Of a DNA stretch of 64,000 nt, positions 12,425 through 23,430 are shown piece after piece. Both the position numbers and the translations under genes were made by a program. A model generated the notes under the pieces. The model saw only the letters and a list, made by a program, of their open reading frames with translations. It was not told the DNA's origin and did no database searches. The DNA is from Lamellibrachia columna. Lineage: Eukaryota; Annelida; Polychaeta; Sabellida; Siboglinidae. The DNA lies in the NCBI GenBank assembly GCA_963662155.1, contig OY759269.1, forward strand, positions 749,001-813,000. The letters are read 5' to 3'. The stretch's first letter is position 1. Each line of letters starts with the position of its first letter.

Positions 12425-13417
12425 CTTCCCGAGGTCGTCGAGCCCAGCTTGAGCAAAGTTGTCACCATGACGACGCCTCTGCACATTGCCACGGAGGGTC
12501 CGCCTGTACACATTGCCACGGAGGGTCCACCTGTACACATTGCCACGGAGGGTCCGCCTGTATACATTGCCATGGAGGGTCCGCCTGTACATATTGCCAC
12601 GGAGGGACCGCCTCTCCACACTGCCACGGAGGGTCCGCCTGTACACATTGCCACGGAGGGACCGCCTGTATACATTGCCACGGAGGGTCCGCCTGTATAC
12701 ATTGCCACGGAGGGTCCGCCTGTACACATTGCCACGGAGGGACCGCCTGTACACATTGCCACGTAGGGTCCGCCTGTACACATTGCCACGGAGGGTCCGC
12801 CTGTACACATTGCCACGGAGGGACCGCCTGTACACACTGCCATGGAGGGTCCGCCTGTACACATTGCCACGTAGGGTCCGCCTCTACACATTGCCACAGA
12901 GGGTCCGCCTGTACATGTTGCCACAAAGGGTCCGCCTGTACATATTGCCACTGAGGGTCCGCCTGTACATATTGCCACTTAGGTCCGCCTGTATACATTG
13001 CCACAGAGGGTCCGCCTGTACATATTGCCACTGAGGGTCCGCCTGTACACATTGCCACTTAGAGTCCGCCTGTACACATTGCCACAGAGGGTCCGCCTGT
13101 ACATATTGCCACTGAGGGTCCGCCTGTACATATTGCCACTGAGGGTCCGCCTGTACATATTGCCACTGAGGGTCCGCCTGTACATATTGCCACTGAGGGT
13201 CCGCCTGTACATATTGCCACTGAGGGTCCGCCTGTATGCATTGCCACTGAGGGTCCGCCTGTATACACGCCGTGCCGACAGCTGCATGGCGATAAGAAGA
13301 CACAGGTGGAAGAACAACTACGGCAGTGGGAACGCGACAAGATGATAGAGCGCTGCGAATCCAATTGGGCGTCATCGATACACGCAGTGACTAAACCAGA
13401 CGGCTCGTGGCGTGTGT
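12425..13417 (+). pseudogene. Gypsy pol: protease-RT linker and RT N-terminus, expanded
   Basis: The frame starts LPEVVEPSLSKVV and reaches HIATEGPPV, the linker motif before RT. It is then repeated about 29 times as a 27-bp unit, and continues after the array as PVYTPCRQ, VEEQLRQWERDKMIERCES and WASSIHAVTKPDGSWRV, the start of RT. A few copies carry TAG or a one-base slip. The frame stops being RT-like at about 13417, where the insertion begins. Confidence 0.8.
12479..13267. repeat. 27-bp tandem repeat, about 29 copies
   Basis: Unit CACATTGCCACGGAGGGTCC plus 7 bp, encoding HIATEGPPV/Y in the pol frame. The left block has CCACGGAG and the right block CCACTGAG, so there are two homogenised subfamilies. 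Frames open on both strands here are artefacts of a repeat length divisible by 3. Confidence 0.97.
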
Positions 13418-15412
13418 CACGGGTTGGCGGGGCTTCCGTTCATTAGATCGGCTCGGGTCTGGTTGGGATGCCCCATTTCTATAATTCAACGGCGGTTGCA
13501 TAAGTGAATACGAAAACAAAGACAAGTGAAAGAAAAATAAACATTTAATACACGATATTTACCAAGTAACGTACAAGGAAACAAGTTACCAAGTAACGTA
13601 CAAGGAAACAAGTTCAATCTTTCGATCCTTTGACAGTCGGACCGAGGTTAATCACCCAGTGTAATCGTAGAAGCATATATTAATATATAATCTTAAAAAA
13701 AATAACTGTTCTAACATAAACTCAAACTAAAACCTATCTCCTCAATACTCCCGCAGAGAGATCTTGTAGGCTTATCTGACGTGATTAATCCTACAACCAC
13801 CTCCCGGTGCTCACAGCTACACGGTTGATTCTTAGACATCTAATGCTTAAACAACACCCTAATTACATATGAGGCAGATACATGCCAAAACAATATCACA
13901 TTTGATTTTGGGGCATATAATGCCTTACCATCCACACAGTCGAGTCTCTGCATTCTTACAAACTGTTCATTATGCCGGCCCTTTGTGAGGCGGCGTGTCC
14001 CCGTTACTGCCCGTTTTTACGTGGGAGACGGAGATGATTTCCCAGTCGTCGTGAACGGAGAGCTGTCGTTGTTTTACATCTCATTTCGGTAGTCGTGCGG
14101 TCGAAGAGCGTCTCGTCCGAAGCCGAAGAGCGCACCGTCGGCCGTCGAAGAGCGCACCGTCCGCTTCTGACAAGCGTACCGTCTGCAGCTGAAGAGCGGG
14201 CCTTCCTCTGCCGAAGAGCGCACCGTCTGCAGTTGAAGAGCGGGCCGTTCGCTTCGTCCCGCGCCCCGTCCGCCGTCGTCCTGCGCTACGTTGCCTCACG
14301 TGTATCTAGTCACAATGGACGGGCGTCCACCGACCCCTTTTTATCTCTGTTGCGCCTCTTGGTTGTGTGTTCGATCACTACTTCTCTTCCGTTTCCCCTT
14401 CTTCTTCTTCTAACTTTAAGGGAGAATATGCAATTCTACCGACTTACGCAGTCTTACTTCCCACGTGGCTGACTCACACGAGAAATCGTCACACGTGTAT
14501 CCAGTCTTTTTTTATACTCCTTGTTTCTGAGATAACGCATCACACTAGTTCACCAATCACTGTCTCCTGGTCTAGTCCACTAAGAAAAACACCCCTAAAT
14601 CTGGTAATGCTCCGGTCTTTGCCTACTTAATATGCATCATTATCTAAGATAAACAAACCCGCGCCGTAGATGCGTGCTTGAGCAAACAAATTACATAATA
14701 CTGGTCGGCTCGCAATAATGAAGAAACAGGAAATAGTATTCTGATAAAAAAATTAGCAGAAATGTTACAGCGTTTATGCGGGTACTGTCAGCGTCTGAAC
14801 GCAATGACTAAACTCGATAGGTTTCCGCTTCCGGCGTTGACGACTTTCAACGAGCGACTAGCGGGAGGCAGGGCGGCACTCGGCAAGGTTGTCCTCCGGC
14901 AAGGTTGTCCTCCGTGAAGGTTGTCCTCCGGCAAGGTTGTCCTCCGTGAAGGTTGTCCTCCGGCAAGGTTGTCCTCCGGCAAGGTTGTCTTCCGTGAAGG
15001 TTGTCCTCCGGCAAGGTTATCCTCCGTGAAGGTTGTCCCCCGGCAAGGTTGTCCTCCGTGAAGGTTGTCCTCCGGCAAGGTTATCCTCCGGCAAGGTTGT
15101 CCTCCGTGAAGGTTGTCCTCCGGCAAGGTTGTCCTCCGTGAAGGTTGTCCTCCGGCAAGGTTGTCCTCCGGCAAGGTTGTCCTCCGTGAAGGTTGTCCTC
15201 CGGCAAGGTTATCCTCCGGCAAGGTTGTCCTCCGTGAAGGTTGTCCTCCGGCAAGGTTGTCCTCCGTGAAGGTTGTCCTCCGGCAAGGTTGTCCTCCGGC
15301 AAGGTTGTCCTCCGTGAAGGTTGTCCTCCGGCAAGGTTGTCCTCCGGCAAGGTTGTCCTCCGTGAAGGTTGTCCTCCGGCAAGGTTGTCCTCCGGCAAGG
15401 TTGTCCTCCCGC
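13418..15412. other. About 2-kb insertion within the gypsy RT
   Basis: RT breaks off after DGSWRV and resumes at 15413 with ALNKCVSTRRY. In an intact element these blocks lie only a few residues apart. The inserted DNA starts TGTCACGGGTTGGCGGGG. It contains a 27-bp direct duplication (ACCAAGTAACGTACAAGGAA at 13560 and 13587), a GAAGAGCG-rich block, unique AT-rich sequence and a 16-bp array at its right end. No gene is recognised inside. It could be an LTR-type insertion, but no target duplication is clear. Confidence 0.55.
14095..14250. repeat. Degenerate GAAGAGCG-centred repeat
   Basis: About seven spaced copies of GAAGAGCG(C/G) with CACCGTC or GGGCC following. Unit length varies. It lies within the RT insertion. 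Confidence 0.75.
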
Positions 15413-15413
15413 A
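14876..15413. repeat. 16-bp tandem repeat, about 33 copies
   Basis: Two alternating unit types, GCAAGGTTGTCCTCCG and TGAAGGTTGTCCTCCG, in an irregular order. The long frames on both strands (QPCRRTT, LSSGKVV) are repeat artefacts. It ends exactly where RT sequence resumes. Confidence 0.97.
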
Positions 15414-15732
15414 AGCTCTAAACAAGTGTGTGTCAACGAGGCGTTATCACGACCTTTGGCCTCTTCAAATTCACCCGGATGGTTTGAAGAACACAGCGCA
15501 GTGTTACCAAAGCAACGTGCACCAATTGCTCAGAGACCTGCCATTTGTGAACTTTGTGTACATGGACGATTTAATCGTAGGCAGCGAAAACAAGGAGGAT
15601 CACACGATGGACTTGTGTAGCTTCTTCCAGAGATTCGAGGACACAGGGTTCCTTCTCAACAAGAAAAAGTGTAAATTTGGGCGACCGACGCTCATTTTCG
15701 TCGGCCATGTCGTTGATTCGCAAGGAATGTAA
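15413..15732 (+). pseudogene. Gypsy reverse transcriptase palm fragment
   Basis: Starts ALNKCVSTRRYHD, then has lost the first catalytic block. It continues with a frameshifted FGLFKFTRM/GLKNTAQ segment and the active-site YMDDLIVGS, then FQRFEDTGFLLNKKKCKFG and FVGHVVDSQGM, ending at a stop. Confidence 0.85.
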
Positions 15733-16310
15733 TTTTCACCGGAGGTAGTGGAAGCCATTAAAAGGGTTCAAAACTCCCAAGGAACTCAAGTGCTTATTTG
15801 GTACTTGCGCCTTTTTTCACCGTTTCGTGCGAAACGCATCTAAAAAAATGGCGCCGATCACCCAACACAAAAACAAGATCTCCAGGCAAATGGAATTTGA
15901 CAAAGCTTGGCTGTCGATACACGATCCCGCATTTTTTTGCCACAAAATGCGTAATTGCAAATGCCATCCTTCTCGTTCATCCGCTGCCGAAGGCATTGCG
16001 GGAATCTGGTGCGACGCGTCCAACATTGAGGTCTGAATATGAAAGTTTTTGGAGTAAGCAGCTCAGCGAGGCACAGCGCAATTATTCGGCCACTTATAGG
16101 AAACTGCGGTAATCTTATGCAGTAGACAAATTCCGCACCTGTCTTGAAGGTCAGCCTATAGTCGTTCGGACACACAATCAACCTTTTGTCGGCGCCTTGA
16201 CAAAAAGGTGGATACGGCTCTTCCGATACCACGACGTCATTTGCTCAAGATCGCTAGATTACAATTCGCGGACCAACTGCACCACCTGAAGGGCGAGAGA
16301 AGGGCGAGAG
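15733..16310 (+). pseudogene. Gypsy RNase H region, frameshifted
   Basis: Pieces in different frames line up with the usual order: FHRFVRNASKKMAPIT; ANAILLVHPLPKALRE; CDASNIEV; FWSKQLSEAQRNYSATYRKL; AVDKFRTCLEGQPIVV; FVGALTKRW; RRHLLKIARLQFADQLHHLK. At 16287-16318 a 10-bp word AGGGCGAGAG is repeated three times. Confidence 0.75.
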
Positions 16311-16840
16311 AAGGGCGAGAGAAACAGAGTCGCCGACGAGTCATCGCGTGTTACACTTCAACCGATGAGGACGAAGATAAATTCCATTGTCGCAACCTTC
16401 TCGGTATTGGCTGAAGATACGTTACCAGAGGAAGGGTCTTCTCGTGTTGTGCAGGAGGAGGTGCTGGTCGATGATACGTTTTTGTTTTGGCTCCAGCGAA
16501 AGAAGGACCTGCAAAGTAAATTCTCTCACGCCCGCCCCTACCGCCACTACAGCTGCTATGTCTGACCGTTTCCCGAACGGCATAACGTTGAGTGCTTCCA
16601 GAGTACGCTCTGTCCCAACAACCACGTCTGTCCCGTACTTGAGTGGTCTCACGTGCGTTGTCCGGGCTACGATTACTGCTGCTGACGTTGATGACTACGC
16701 ATCGTCAATCCGGGCATACAGTGCCATTTTCGGGCCGGATTCGCCCAAAGTTGCCGCCTTACCAACATCGCCAGAGGTTCGCATTGTCCATTAACGTGAC
16801 CAGGCATTATATAAGTGGACCACACACCACAATACTTCGA
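16311..16840 (+). pseudogene. Gypsy RNase H-integrase spacer, degenerate
   Basis: Lies between clear RNase H and clear integrase. Open stretches such as 16387-16794 read through it but carry no domain that I recognise. Confidence 0.45.
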
Positions 16841-16847
16841 CGTCCGT

Positions 16848-17600
16848 GTTTAGGCCGGAATTGATCGAGTGCGAGAACAACACCACATTATAGGCAGAAT
16901 CCAGTGTTACGCCGCCGCGTTCCGATCGCGCTGCAAGCGTCGTATTTGACACCGTGCACGGCATGGCACACCCAGCAGAGGTCAAGGCCGGCACGGCGCT
17001 GATCAAGCGTTCGTACTGGTGGCAAGGCATTGGGAAGGACGTCACCAAGTGGATAAAATCGTGCGAGGCTTGTCAAAAAGCGAAGGTCCATGTACATACA
17101 AAAATAACGCTTCAACGACTATCGGTACCGACCAAGCGATTCAGCCATATTTAAGTCGATCTCGTTGGTCCGCGAAAGCCAGCGTGTGAAGGAAAGAACA
17201 CTTTCCTCACCGTAATTGACAGGTGGACGGGCTGGCCTTAAGGAAAGAACACTCTCCTCACCGTAATTGACAGGTGGACGGGCTGGCCTTAAGGAAAGAA
17301 CACTTTCCTCACCGTAATTGACAGGTGGACGGGCTGGCCTTAAGCGTTTCCCATGACGATGCATGGACAAGCTCCGAGCCGAAATTCTCTGCAAAGGTGT
17401 TGGTGCGTCAGTGGTCCGCCATGGGTGGCATTCCCGACATCATCATCACGTCAAACTGTGGCTCTCAATTCACCTCTGATCTGTGGCTGGAGATTTGCCG
17501 TTTGATGGGAATTGCGCGCGGCCCAACGACCAACTGTCATCCGCAACACAACGGGAAGGTTGAGCGTATGCACCGGTCCCTAAAACAAAATCACTCCGCG
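16848..17600 (+). pseudogene. Gypsy integrase: zinc-binding domain and DDE core
   Basis: The zinc domain shows VHGMAHPAEVKAGTALIKRS, WWQGIGKDVTKWIKSCEACQ and KAKVH (H-H-C-C pattern), then VDLVGPRKP. The strand with the first catalytic Asp, TFLTVIDRWTGWP, is present three times because of a 51-bp triplication. The core continues with VLVRQWSAMGGIPDIIITSN, GSQFTSDLW and TTNCHPQHNGKVERMHRSLK. The second Asp position reads TSN, so Asp seems lost, and the final Glu is in KVERM. Confidence 0.85.
17188..17343. repeat. 51-bp tandem triplication inside integrase core
   Basis: Three copies begin AAGGAAAGAACACTTTCCTC or its CTC variant, at about 17189, 17240 and 17291. The 17-codon unit carries the VIDRWTGWP motif; an in-frame TAA occurs at each junction. 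Confidence 0.95.
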
Positions 17601-17680
17601 CCCATTTTTTTAAGCAAATTGGTTTGCCGAGTTGCCGTGGGTGAGGCTGGGATTGCGAGCGTCGGCAAACCTCGACACCG

Positions 17681-18886
17681 GTGTTTCGCCATCTGTGTTG
17701 GTCACTGGCACTGTCGAGCCAGTTGGTTAATCAAAGAGCCATCATTGACGACTCCTCAGCATTCAGCAGAGAGTTGGCGTTGGCCCTGACAACCCAACCG
17801 TTTACTGAGAATCCGTGGCATCGCAACGAACATCTACGCGCACATGTGCCCCGCGATCTTTGGACGGCCAAACAGATACTGGTACGTGCAGATAAAGTAC
17901 AACCCTCGCTCGAATTCAAATACATTGGTCCCTTTCGGGTCCGACGTCGCTGGGGCAAGTGTTTTCGCCTACGGTTGGAGACCAGAGATAACAATGTGTC
18001 CGTGGACAGACTGCGTCCGTTTTATGAAGACGAGACTGGTCGTTATGATCAGCCAGGACAAGAAGCCGCCAGTGACGAAGATATGACAGCCGTAAAAAAT
18101 ACGTTTTATGAAGACGAGACTGGTCGCTATGATCAGCCAGGACAAGAAGCCGCCAGTGACGGAGATATGACAGCCGTAAAAAATACGTTTTATGAAGACG
18201 AGACTGGACGCCATGATCAGCCAGGACAAGAAGCCGCCAGTGACGAAGATATGACAGCCGTAAAAAATATGTTTTATGAAGACGAGACTGGACGCCATGA
18301 TCAGCCAGGACAAGAAGCCGCCAGTGACGAAGATATGACAGCCGTAAAAAATACGTTTTATGAAGACGAGACTGGACGCCATGATCAGCCAGGACAAGAA
18401 GCCGCCAGTGACGAAGATATGACAGCCGTAAAAAATACGTTTTATGAAGACGAGACTGGACGCCATGATCAGCCAGGACAAGAAGCCGCCAGTGACGAAG
18501 ATATGACAGCCGTAAAAAATACGTTTTATGAAGACGAGACTGGTCGCTATGATCAGCCAGGACAAGAAGCCGCCAGTGACGGAGATGAGACTGGTCGCTA
18601 TGGTCAGCCAGGACAAGAAGCCGCCAGTGACGAAGACGAGACTGGTCGCTATGGTCAGCCAGGACAAGAAGCCGCCAGTGACGAAGATATGACAGCCGTA
18701 AAAAATACGTTTTATGAAGACGAGACTGGTCGCTATGATCAGCCAGGACAAGAAGCCGCCAGTGACGGAGATAAGACAGCCGTAAAAAATACGTTTTATG
18801 AAGACGAGACTGGTCGCTATGATCAGCCAGGACAAGAAGCCGCCAGTGACGGAGATATGACAGCCGTAAAAAAATACATTTTATGA
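17681..18886 (+). pseudogene. Gypsy integrase C-terminus with in-frame repeat tail
   Basis: The frame gives PRDLWTAKQILVRADKVQPS, FKYIGPFRVRRRWGKCFRL and DNNVSVDRLRPFYE, the usual GPF/Y-type end of gypsy integrase. It then enters tandem copies of a 28-residue unit (FYEDETGRYDQPGQEAASDE plus DMTAVKNT). The tail stays in frame for roughly 290 codons until a one-base slip near 18872. Confidence 0.8.
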
Positions 18887-19455
18887 AGACGAGACTGGAC
18901 CCCATGATCAGCCAGGACAAGAAGCCGCTAGTGACGGAGATATGACAGCCGTAAAAAATACGTTTTATGAAGACGAGACTGGTCGCTATGATCAGCCAGG
19001 ACAAGAAGCCGCCATTGACGGAGACGAGATTGGTCGCTATGATCAGCCAGGACAAGAAGCCGCCAGTGACGAAGACGAGATTGGTCGCTATGATCAGCCA
19101 GGACAAGAAGCCGCCAGTGACGAAGACGAGATTGGTCGCTATGATCAGCCAGGACAAGAAGCCGCCAGTGACGGAGACGAGACTGGTCGCTATGATCAGC
19201 CAGGACAAGAAGCCGCCAGTGACGAAGACGAGACTGGTCGCTATGATCAGCCAGGACAAGAAGCCGCCAGTGACGAAGACGAGACTGGTCGCTATGATCA
19301 GCCAGGACAAGAAGCCGCCAGTGACGGAGACGAGATTGGTCGCTATGATCAGCCAGGACAAGAAGCCGCCAGTGACGAAGACGAGATTGGTCGCTATGAT
19401 CAGCCAGGACAAGAAGCCGCCAGTGACGGAGATATGACAGCCGTAAAAAATACGA
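18018..19455. repeat. Two-level tandem array, 84-bp and 51-bp units
   Basis: The left part repeats 84 bp (28 codons). Embedded in the middle and dominating the right part is a shorter 51-bp unit (17 codons, DETGRYDQPGQEAASD plus one) that drops the TAVKNTFYE segment. Both lengths are multiples of 3. GAAGAC/GGAGAC and GACTGG/GATTGG variants mark subfamilies. Confidence 0.95.
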
Positions 19456-19965
19456 GATGGTGAGCTCGGCAGCAGGCCAAAAAGAACAGTGCGTCCTCCG
19501 AATCGCCTCGGGTCTGTAAATGTAAATCACTACTAATGTAGCTGGCGCGGGGTATATGTAGGAACGATATTGTAACATCATAAAATCTTCATTTAGCACA
19601 TTAAAATGGCAATTGTACAATAATTAAAATACAGGTATTTCAGTAATGACTTCGTTAACATCATCATGTCTAAAAATATCGCATGTTTAAAACCATTTCT
19701 AATTTCTATCATGTCAGATAGAACACTCACATCAGATATCCTTTCGTCAGTCACGCCCGCCTGCTACACGCGGCCAGCAGACACGTCCTCATGAATGTTG
19801 TATTCATAACGTATACGCCAGTAGTAGCCACCACAATTCGACCATGGATTTTGAATTTAAAATTTAGCAGCACTGCTTATCACAGGCACTTGTGGTTTAA
19901 AGCTTTTTGAATAAACTTTATGAACCTTTGCTTTAGGTTGATCAATAAACGTATAAACAAACATA
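19456..19965. other. Post-pol region and 3' LTR upstream part, no gene seen
   Basis: AT-rich sequence between the pol tail and the LTR-like repeat. It probably includes the rest of the 3' LTR, but no boundary is definable. Confidence 0.4.
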
Positions 19966-20096
19966 CAGTTTGTGATGAGGCGGTAGCGTTGGTTACGCAA
20001 GATCGATGACAGGACTCAGCTCATGAAAAATAAAGTAATCATAACGTTGTTATTGTTTTCTGTAAACATTAATAAAACACTTAACCCCTATTCCTA
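19966..20096 (+). repeat. Right LTR-like direct repeat
   Basis: Partner of the 11961-12085 segment. It carries AATAAA near 20026 and lies downstream of the pol remnants. Confidence 0.6.
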
Positions 20097-20403
20097 TTCT
20101 TGCCGATATGTGTGTCCAAACTTAACTTGTGTAACATATTATGGTCTTTGCTTACTACACTAATAATATGACTATTCTTCTTTCACGTACAATAACACGT
20201 TTGTTTGAGACTTTGCATTTGCATGGATCAGTGTATGCACTAACAAAGTGTATATGTAAGTTAAGTCAAGATAAATTTAGATAAACTAAAATAAGATAAA
20301 ACCAATTAGATAAGATAAACTAATTAAATATGCTCAAACCAATTAAATAAGTTAAACTAAATTAAGATGAATTAAAACCAGTTAATGAATTAAATAAGTA
20401 AAA
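20097..20403. other. AT-rich low-complexity spacer
   Basis: Degenerate runs of AATTAGATAAG/AAACTAAAT type words; no coding content. Confidence 0.6.
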
Positions 20404-22290
20404 TGTCTATTTGTTAACAGCATTGTATTTACTTAAAGTAAAACTTATTCTTATTGTTCTCTTTTGGAGTTTAAAAATGCGATGGGCTTGATGTTCAAAC
20501 ACCAATGTACCATAATTTATGTGGGGAAGAATGAGAGAATTATACATTATAGACAAAATATTCAACGGTAAAACATGTTTAAGTTTATTTAATATTCCAA
20601 TTGTTTTGATAATTTTTTTAGCTATTTTGTGCATGTGGCTCTCCCAATTAAATGTATATTTATGAAGATATCTAAAAAAATTAAATCAGTCACATTCAAT
20701 GTTTGTCCCATCTATTTGCAATACAGGAGATTCGATTTTCTTTTGAGGCAAGTGAAATATCATAAATTTTGTTTTTTTAACGTTTACAGAAAGTTTGTTG
20801 GCCTTTTGCATATTTTTGCTAAGTCATTGTGAACAGTTCTATATATTATTTCTAGAGTGGCTAGTTCTGTAGAATACTTTTCTCTAAACCAGTATTGATT
20901 ATTATTGTATAAGTTATTGGAATGAAAGTGTTTGTGTATTAGGCTAAATATAACTCTTTCAAAAAAAATGTAATGGCTGGTAAAATATAAATTGGACGAT
21001 AATTAAAAAAAATGTATCATCACCTTTTTTAAGAAGTGGTATCACTTCTTTAGTTTGTCGGGAAATATACCAGTAGCTATTGACTGATTTATAATTAGTG
21101 TTACCGCTTCACTAATTTAATTTTTTATCAGCTTTAATACTTTTGTTGATAGACCATCTTTGCCACAACTAGATTTTGGGTGTAAATTATTAGTTATTCT
21201 CATAATTTGATTTTCGTTTATTGGTTTAAATTCGAAAGTATGTAGACTTCGGCTTTTCAAATAATCTTTGAAAGATTTATCTCCAGTATTGGTTATTTGA
21301 CAGGCAATGGTTGGCCCAATATTGGTGAAAAATGAGTTAAATATATTGGCTATAGTATTTTTGTCAGCTACTATTTTGCCATCAACTTTAAAGTAGTCAA
21401 GACACTTTTCTTTCTTTGGGGTTTTCTGAATAATTTCTTTAATCGTACAACACGTTTTTTTAATTAACTGGATTGATAATACATTTGATTAGCTAGTCGA
21501 ATATTTCTATTAAGAATTGCATTATATGTGTGAATATTTGTTTTGAGAGTTACATATTCTGCTGCATGTATAGGAGTTTGTCTAATTCTTGAATACAATT
21601 TGTCTCTTAACGTTATTGACCTGGTGATGCTTTGCGTAATCCAACGTGACTTTTTGTGCTTGTGTTTATTGTATTTAATAATTTTAACTGGTAAAATGTA
21701 TCCATAGCAGTAGTAATAATTTCATCAAGCAGGCTGTAATTGTTGTTAGGATTAGTATCCTTATCCTTGTTCAGTTTATCGTAAATATTTGAATTGATGA
21801 GTTTTGTTTTAAATTGGTTTAGGCAGTTAGTATCATACTTTCTAATTTTCATAATTTTAGGTAAGTTATTAATAGGTTTATTGTAGTCAAAGCAAATAAA
21901 ATATGGAAAGTGATCTGAAATACTGCTGATTAAAATACCAGCTGATGATTTGAAAAATCCTTCTGAGAGTGTATATAGGAATTTATCAATAAGTGTGCCA
22001 TGACTGTTTGAGAATCTTGTAGGCAAAGTAACTTTAGGAAAAAGCCATGTGCTGCGACTGTATCAAAGTATTCATGTATTATGTTTTTTCTTTTATTTTT
22101 TTAAAGTCAATATTGTAATCCCCTGCTATTATTAATTCACTTTTTAATTTGTGTAGATGAACTAATTTAGGAGTTAATTCTTCTATGAAGGTTTGGTAAT
22201 TATCAATGATATCTCTTGGAGGTCGGTATATGTTTCCAAGAATGATTTTTTTATTGATGGTGTTTGATGTTACTTCAATAAATTCGTTCG
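20404..22290 (-). mobile_element. Degenerate non-LTR retrotransposon, family A, copy 1
   Basis: Minus-strand pieces run from the endonuclease end (complement 21613-22026: GTLIDKFLYTLSEGF, ISDHFPYFICFDYN) through the connector (FFTNIGPTIACQITNTGDKS) and RT fragments (STELATLE) to the C-terminal region (complement 20407-20634: IAKKIIKTIGILNKLKHVLP, SIMYNSLILPHINYG). Numerous stops are present. DNA around 20600-20700 resembles 29214-29300, so copy 2 lies at 29.2-30.1 kb. A jockey/CR1-group lineage is likely. Confidence 0.8.
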
Positions 22291-22329
22291 TTTAGTCAGA
22301 TACGACTGTACCCATCGGTGTGCGTTGCT

Positions 22330-22540
22330 ACGTATCACAATTCGGTGAATCGGTCGAGAAAAAGGTGGTGATCGATAGCGTCGAAGGCGGCACTCAGATC
22401 AAGCAACACCAATGTCACGCTTTTCTGACTGTCCAATTAATGAAGTAGATCGTCCTATATATGCACAAGTGCCGTCTCACAACGGCAAACAGGACGATAT
22501 GCAAACAGGACGATATGCGCTCTAGAAGACGTCAAACAGA
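22330..22540 (-). mobile_element. Reverse transcriptase fragment of a second non-LTR family
   Basis: The complement of about 22340-22520 reads ETALVHI, then SVTLVLLDLSAAFDAIDHH and LFLDRFTEL. This is RT motif A with its catalytic Asp. An 18-bp word GCAAACAGGACGATATGC is duplicated near 22483-22518. Confidence 0.75.
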
Positions 22541-22639
22541 TCGTTCGCATCCAGGTACTATCGAAGTTGCAACGTGATATACCTTTATGAAACGACGTGA
22601 TGCTAAGTGAAGCGAAATTCAAGAAGCTAACTGTATCAA

Positions 22640-22995
22640 GGCTGAAAGATGCAGAAACCGGCCCCCGTCACTTAGTAGACAAGACTGCCAAGTAGACAGG
22701 AAAGCGGCCACCCGTCACTTAGTAGACAAGACTGCCCAGTATGCAGGAAAGCGGCCACCCGTCACTTAAGACAAGACTGCCATGTATGCAGGAAACCGGC
22801 CACCCGTCACTTAGTAGACAAGACTACCAAATAGGCAGGAAAGCGGCCACCCGTCACTTAGTAGACAAGACTGCCAAGTATGCAAGAAAGCGGCCACCCG
22901 TCACTTAGTAGACAAGACTGTCAAGTAGGCAGGAAAGCGGCCACGCGTCATTTAGTAGACAAGACTGCCAAGTAGGCAGGAAAGCGGCTCGGCCT
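22640..22995. repeat. 46-bp tandem repeat, about 7 copies
   Basis: Units contain CCCGTCACTTAGTAGACAAG and GCAGGAAAGCGGCCA, with small length differences. Noncoding. Confidence 0.9.
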
Positions 22996-23094
22996 CCTGA
23001 AAAGAGTTTCACTTTTCTTGAATTAAGCGGGCTATGATTTACAAGAGTAGGGTGAGATTTCAGATTGAATACGTTTCATCTGTATGGATCTTAA

Positions 23095-23430
23095 ACATCG
23101 CTAGTCATATTTGATGCCATGCAGATGCGAGCTGTCAGAATTATAGCTACGCCAGAAACTTCTCTGAGCAGGAATGCCATACAACCACAAGCACAAAGAA
23201 GACAAGTTGTTGCACTCACCTTGTTCCATCGGATATGCAGATGCACCAACACTACTCAATAGCATGTTAGTCCCTCCTCCAGTAGTGCAGGGCATCAACA
23301 TTTCACAGCTGCTGTGGCAATTCCATCATAAAACACTGTTGGCCATATGAGGACATTTGTACCAACTGCCTCCGGCCTCTGGAATGAACTCCCAGAGGAA
23401 ATCAAGGAGAGAGACGATGTGAAGACAGAA
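23095..23430 (+). mobile_element. Non-LTR retrotransposon C-terminal fragment
   Basis: Translated pieces MQMRAVRIIATPETSLSRN, IQPQAQRRQVVALTLFHRIC and RTFVPTASGLWNELPEEI match the end of the reverse-transcriptase ORF in a widespread non-LTR family. After DDVKT the sequence enters the 81-bp array. Confidence 0.8.

Larger units (their letters stand above)
11961..20096 (+). mobile_element. Broken Ty3/gypsy LTR retrotransposon
   Basis: Pol remnants appear in the order protease/RT linker, RT, RNase H, integrase zinc finger, integrase core and integrase C-terminus. They are bracketed by diverged direct repeats at about 11961-12085 and 19966-20096. Both repeats contain TAAGGCGGTAGCG-type sequence and an AATAAA, so they are probably parts of the two LTRs. 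Gag and most of protease are missing. The linker motif HIATEGPPV and the PEVVEPS stretch point to the metazoan gypsy lineages with an H-I-x-T-x-G-P-P-V motif. Many stops, frameshifts, a roughly 2-kb insertion and five tandem expansions make it inactive. Confidence 0.85.

Noticed and set aside
12241..13375. Overlapping repeat proteins (CTGGPSVA, YRRTLRGN, SACTHCHGG and others)
   Set aside because: Every frame of a 27-bp repeat is open; only the HIATEGPPV frame makes sense as gypsy pol.
17916..19412. 498-codon minus-strand frame with hydrophobic repeats resembling a multi-pass membrane protein
   Set aside because: It is the antisense of the in-frame gypsy tail repeat; no start context or family match.
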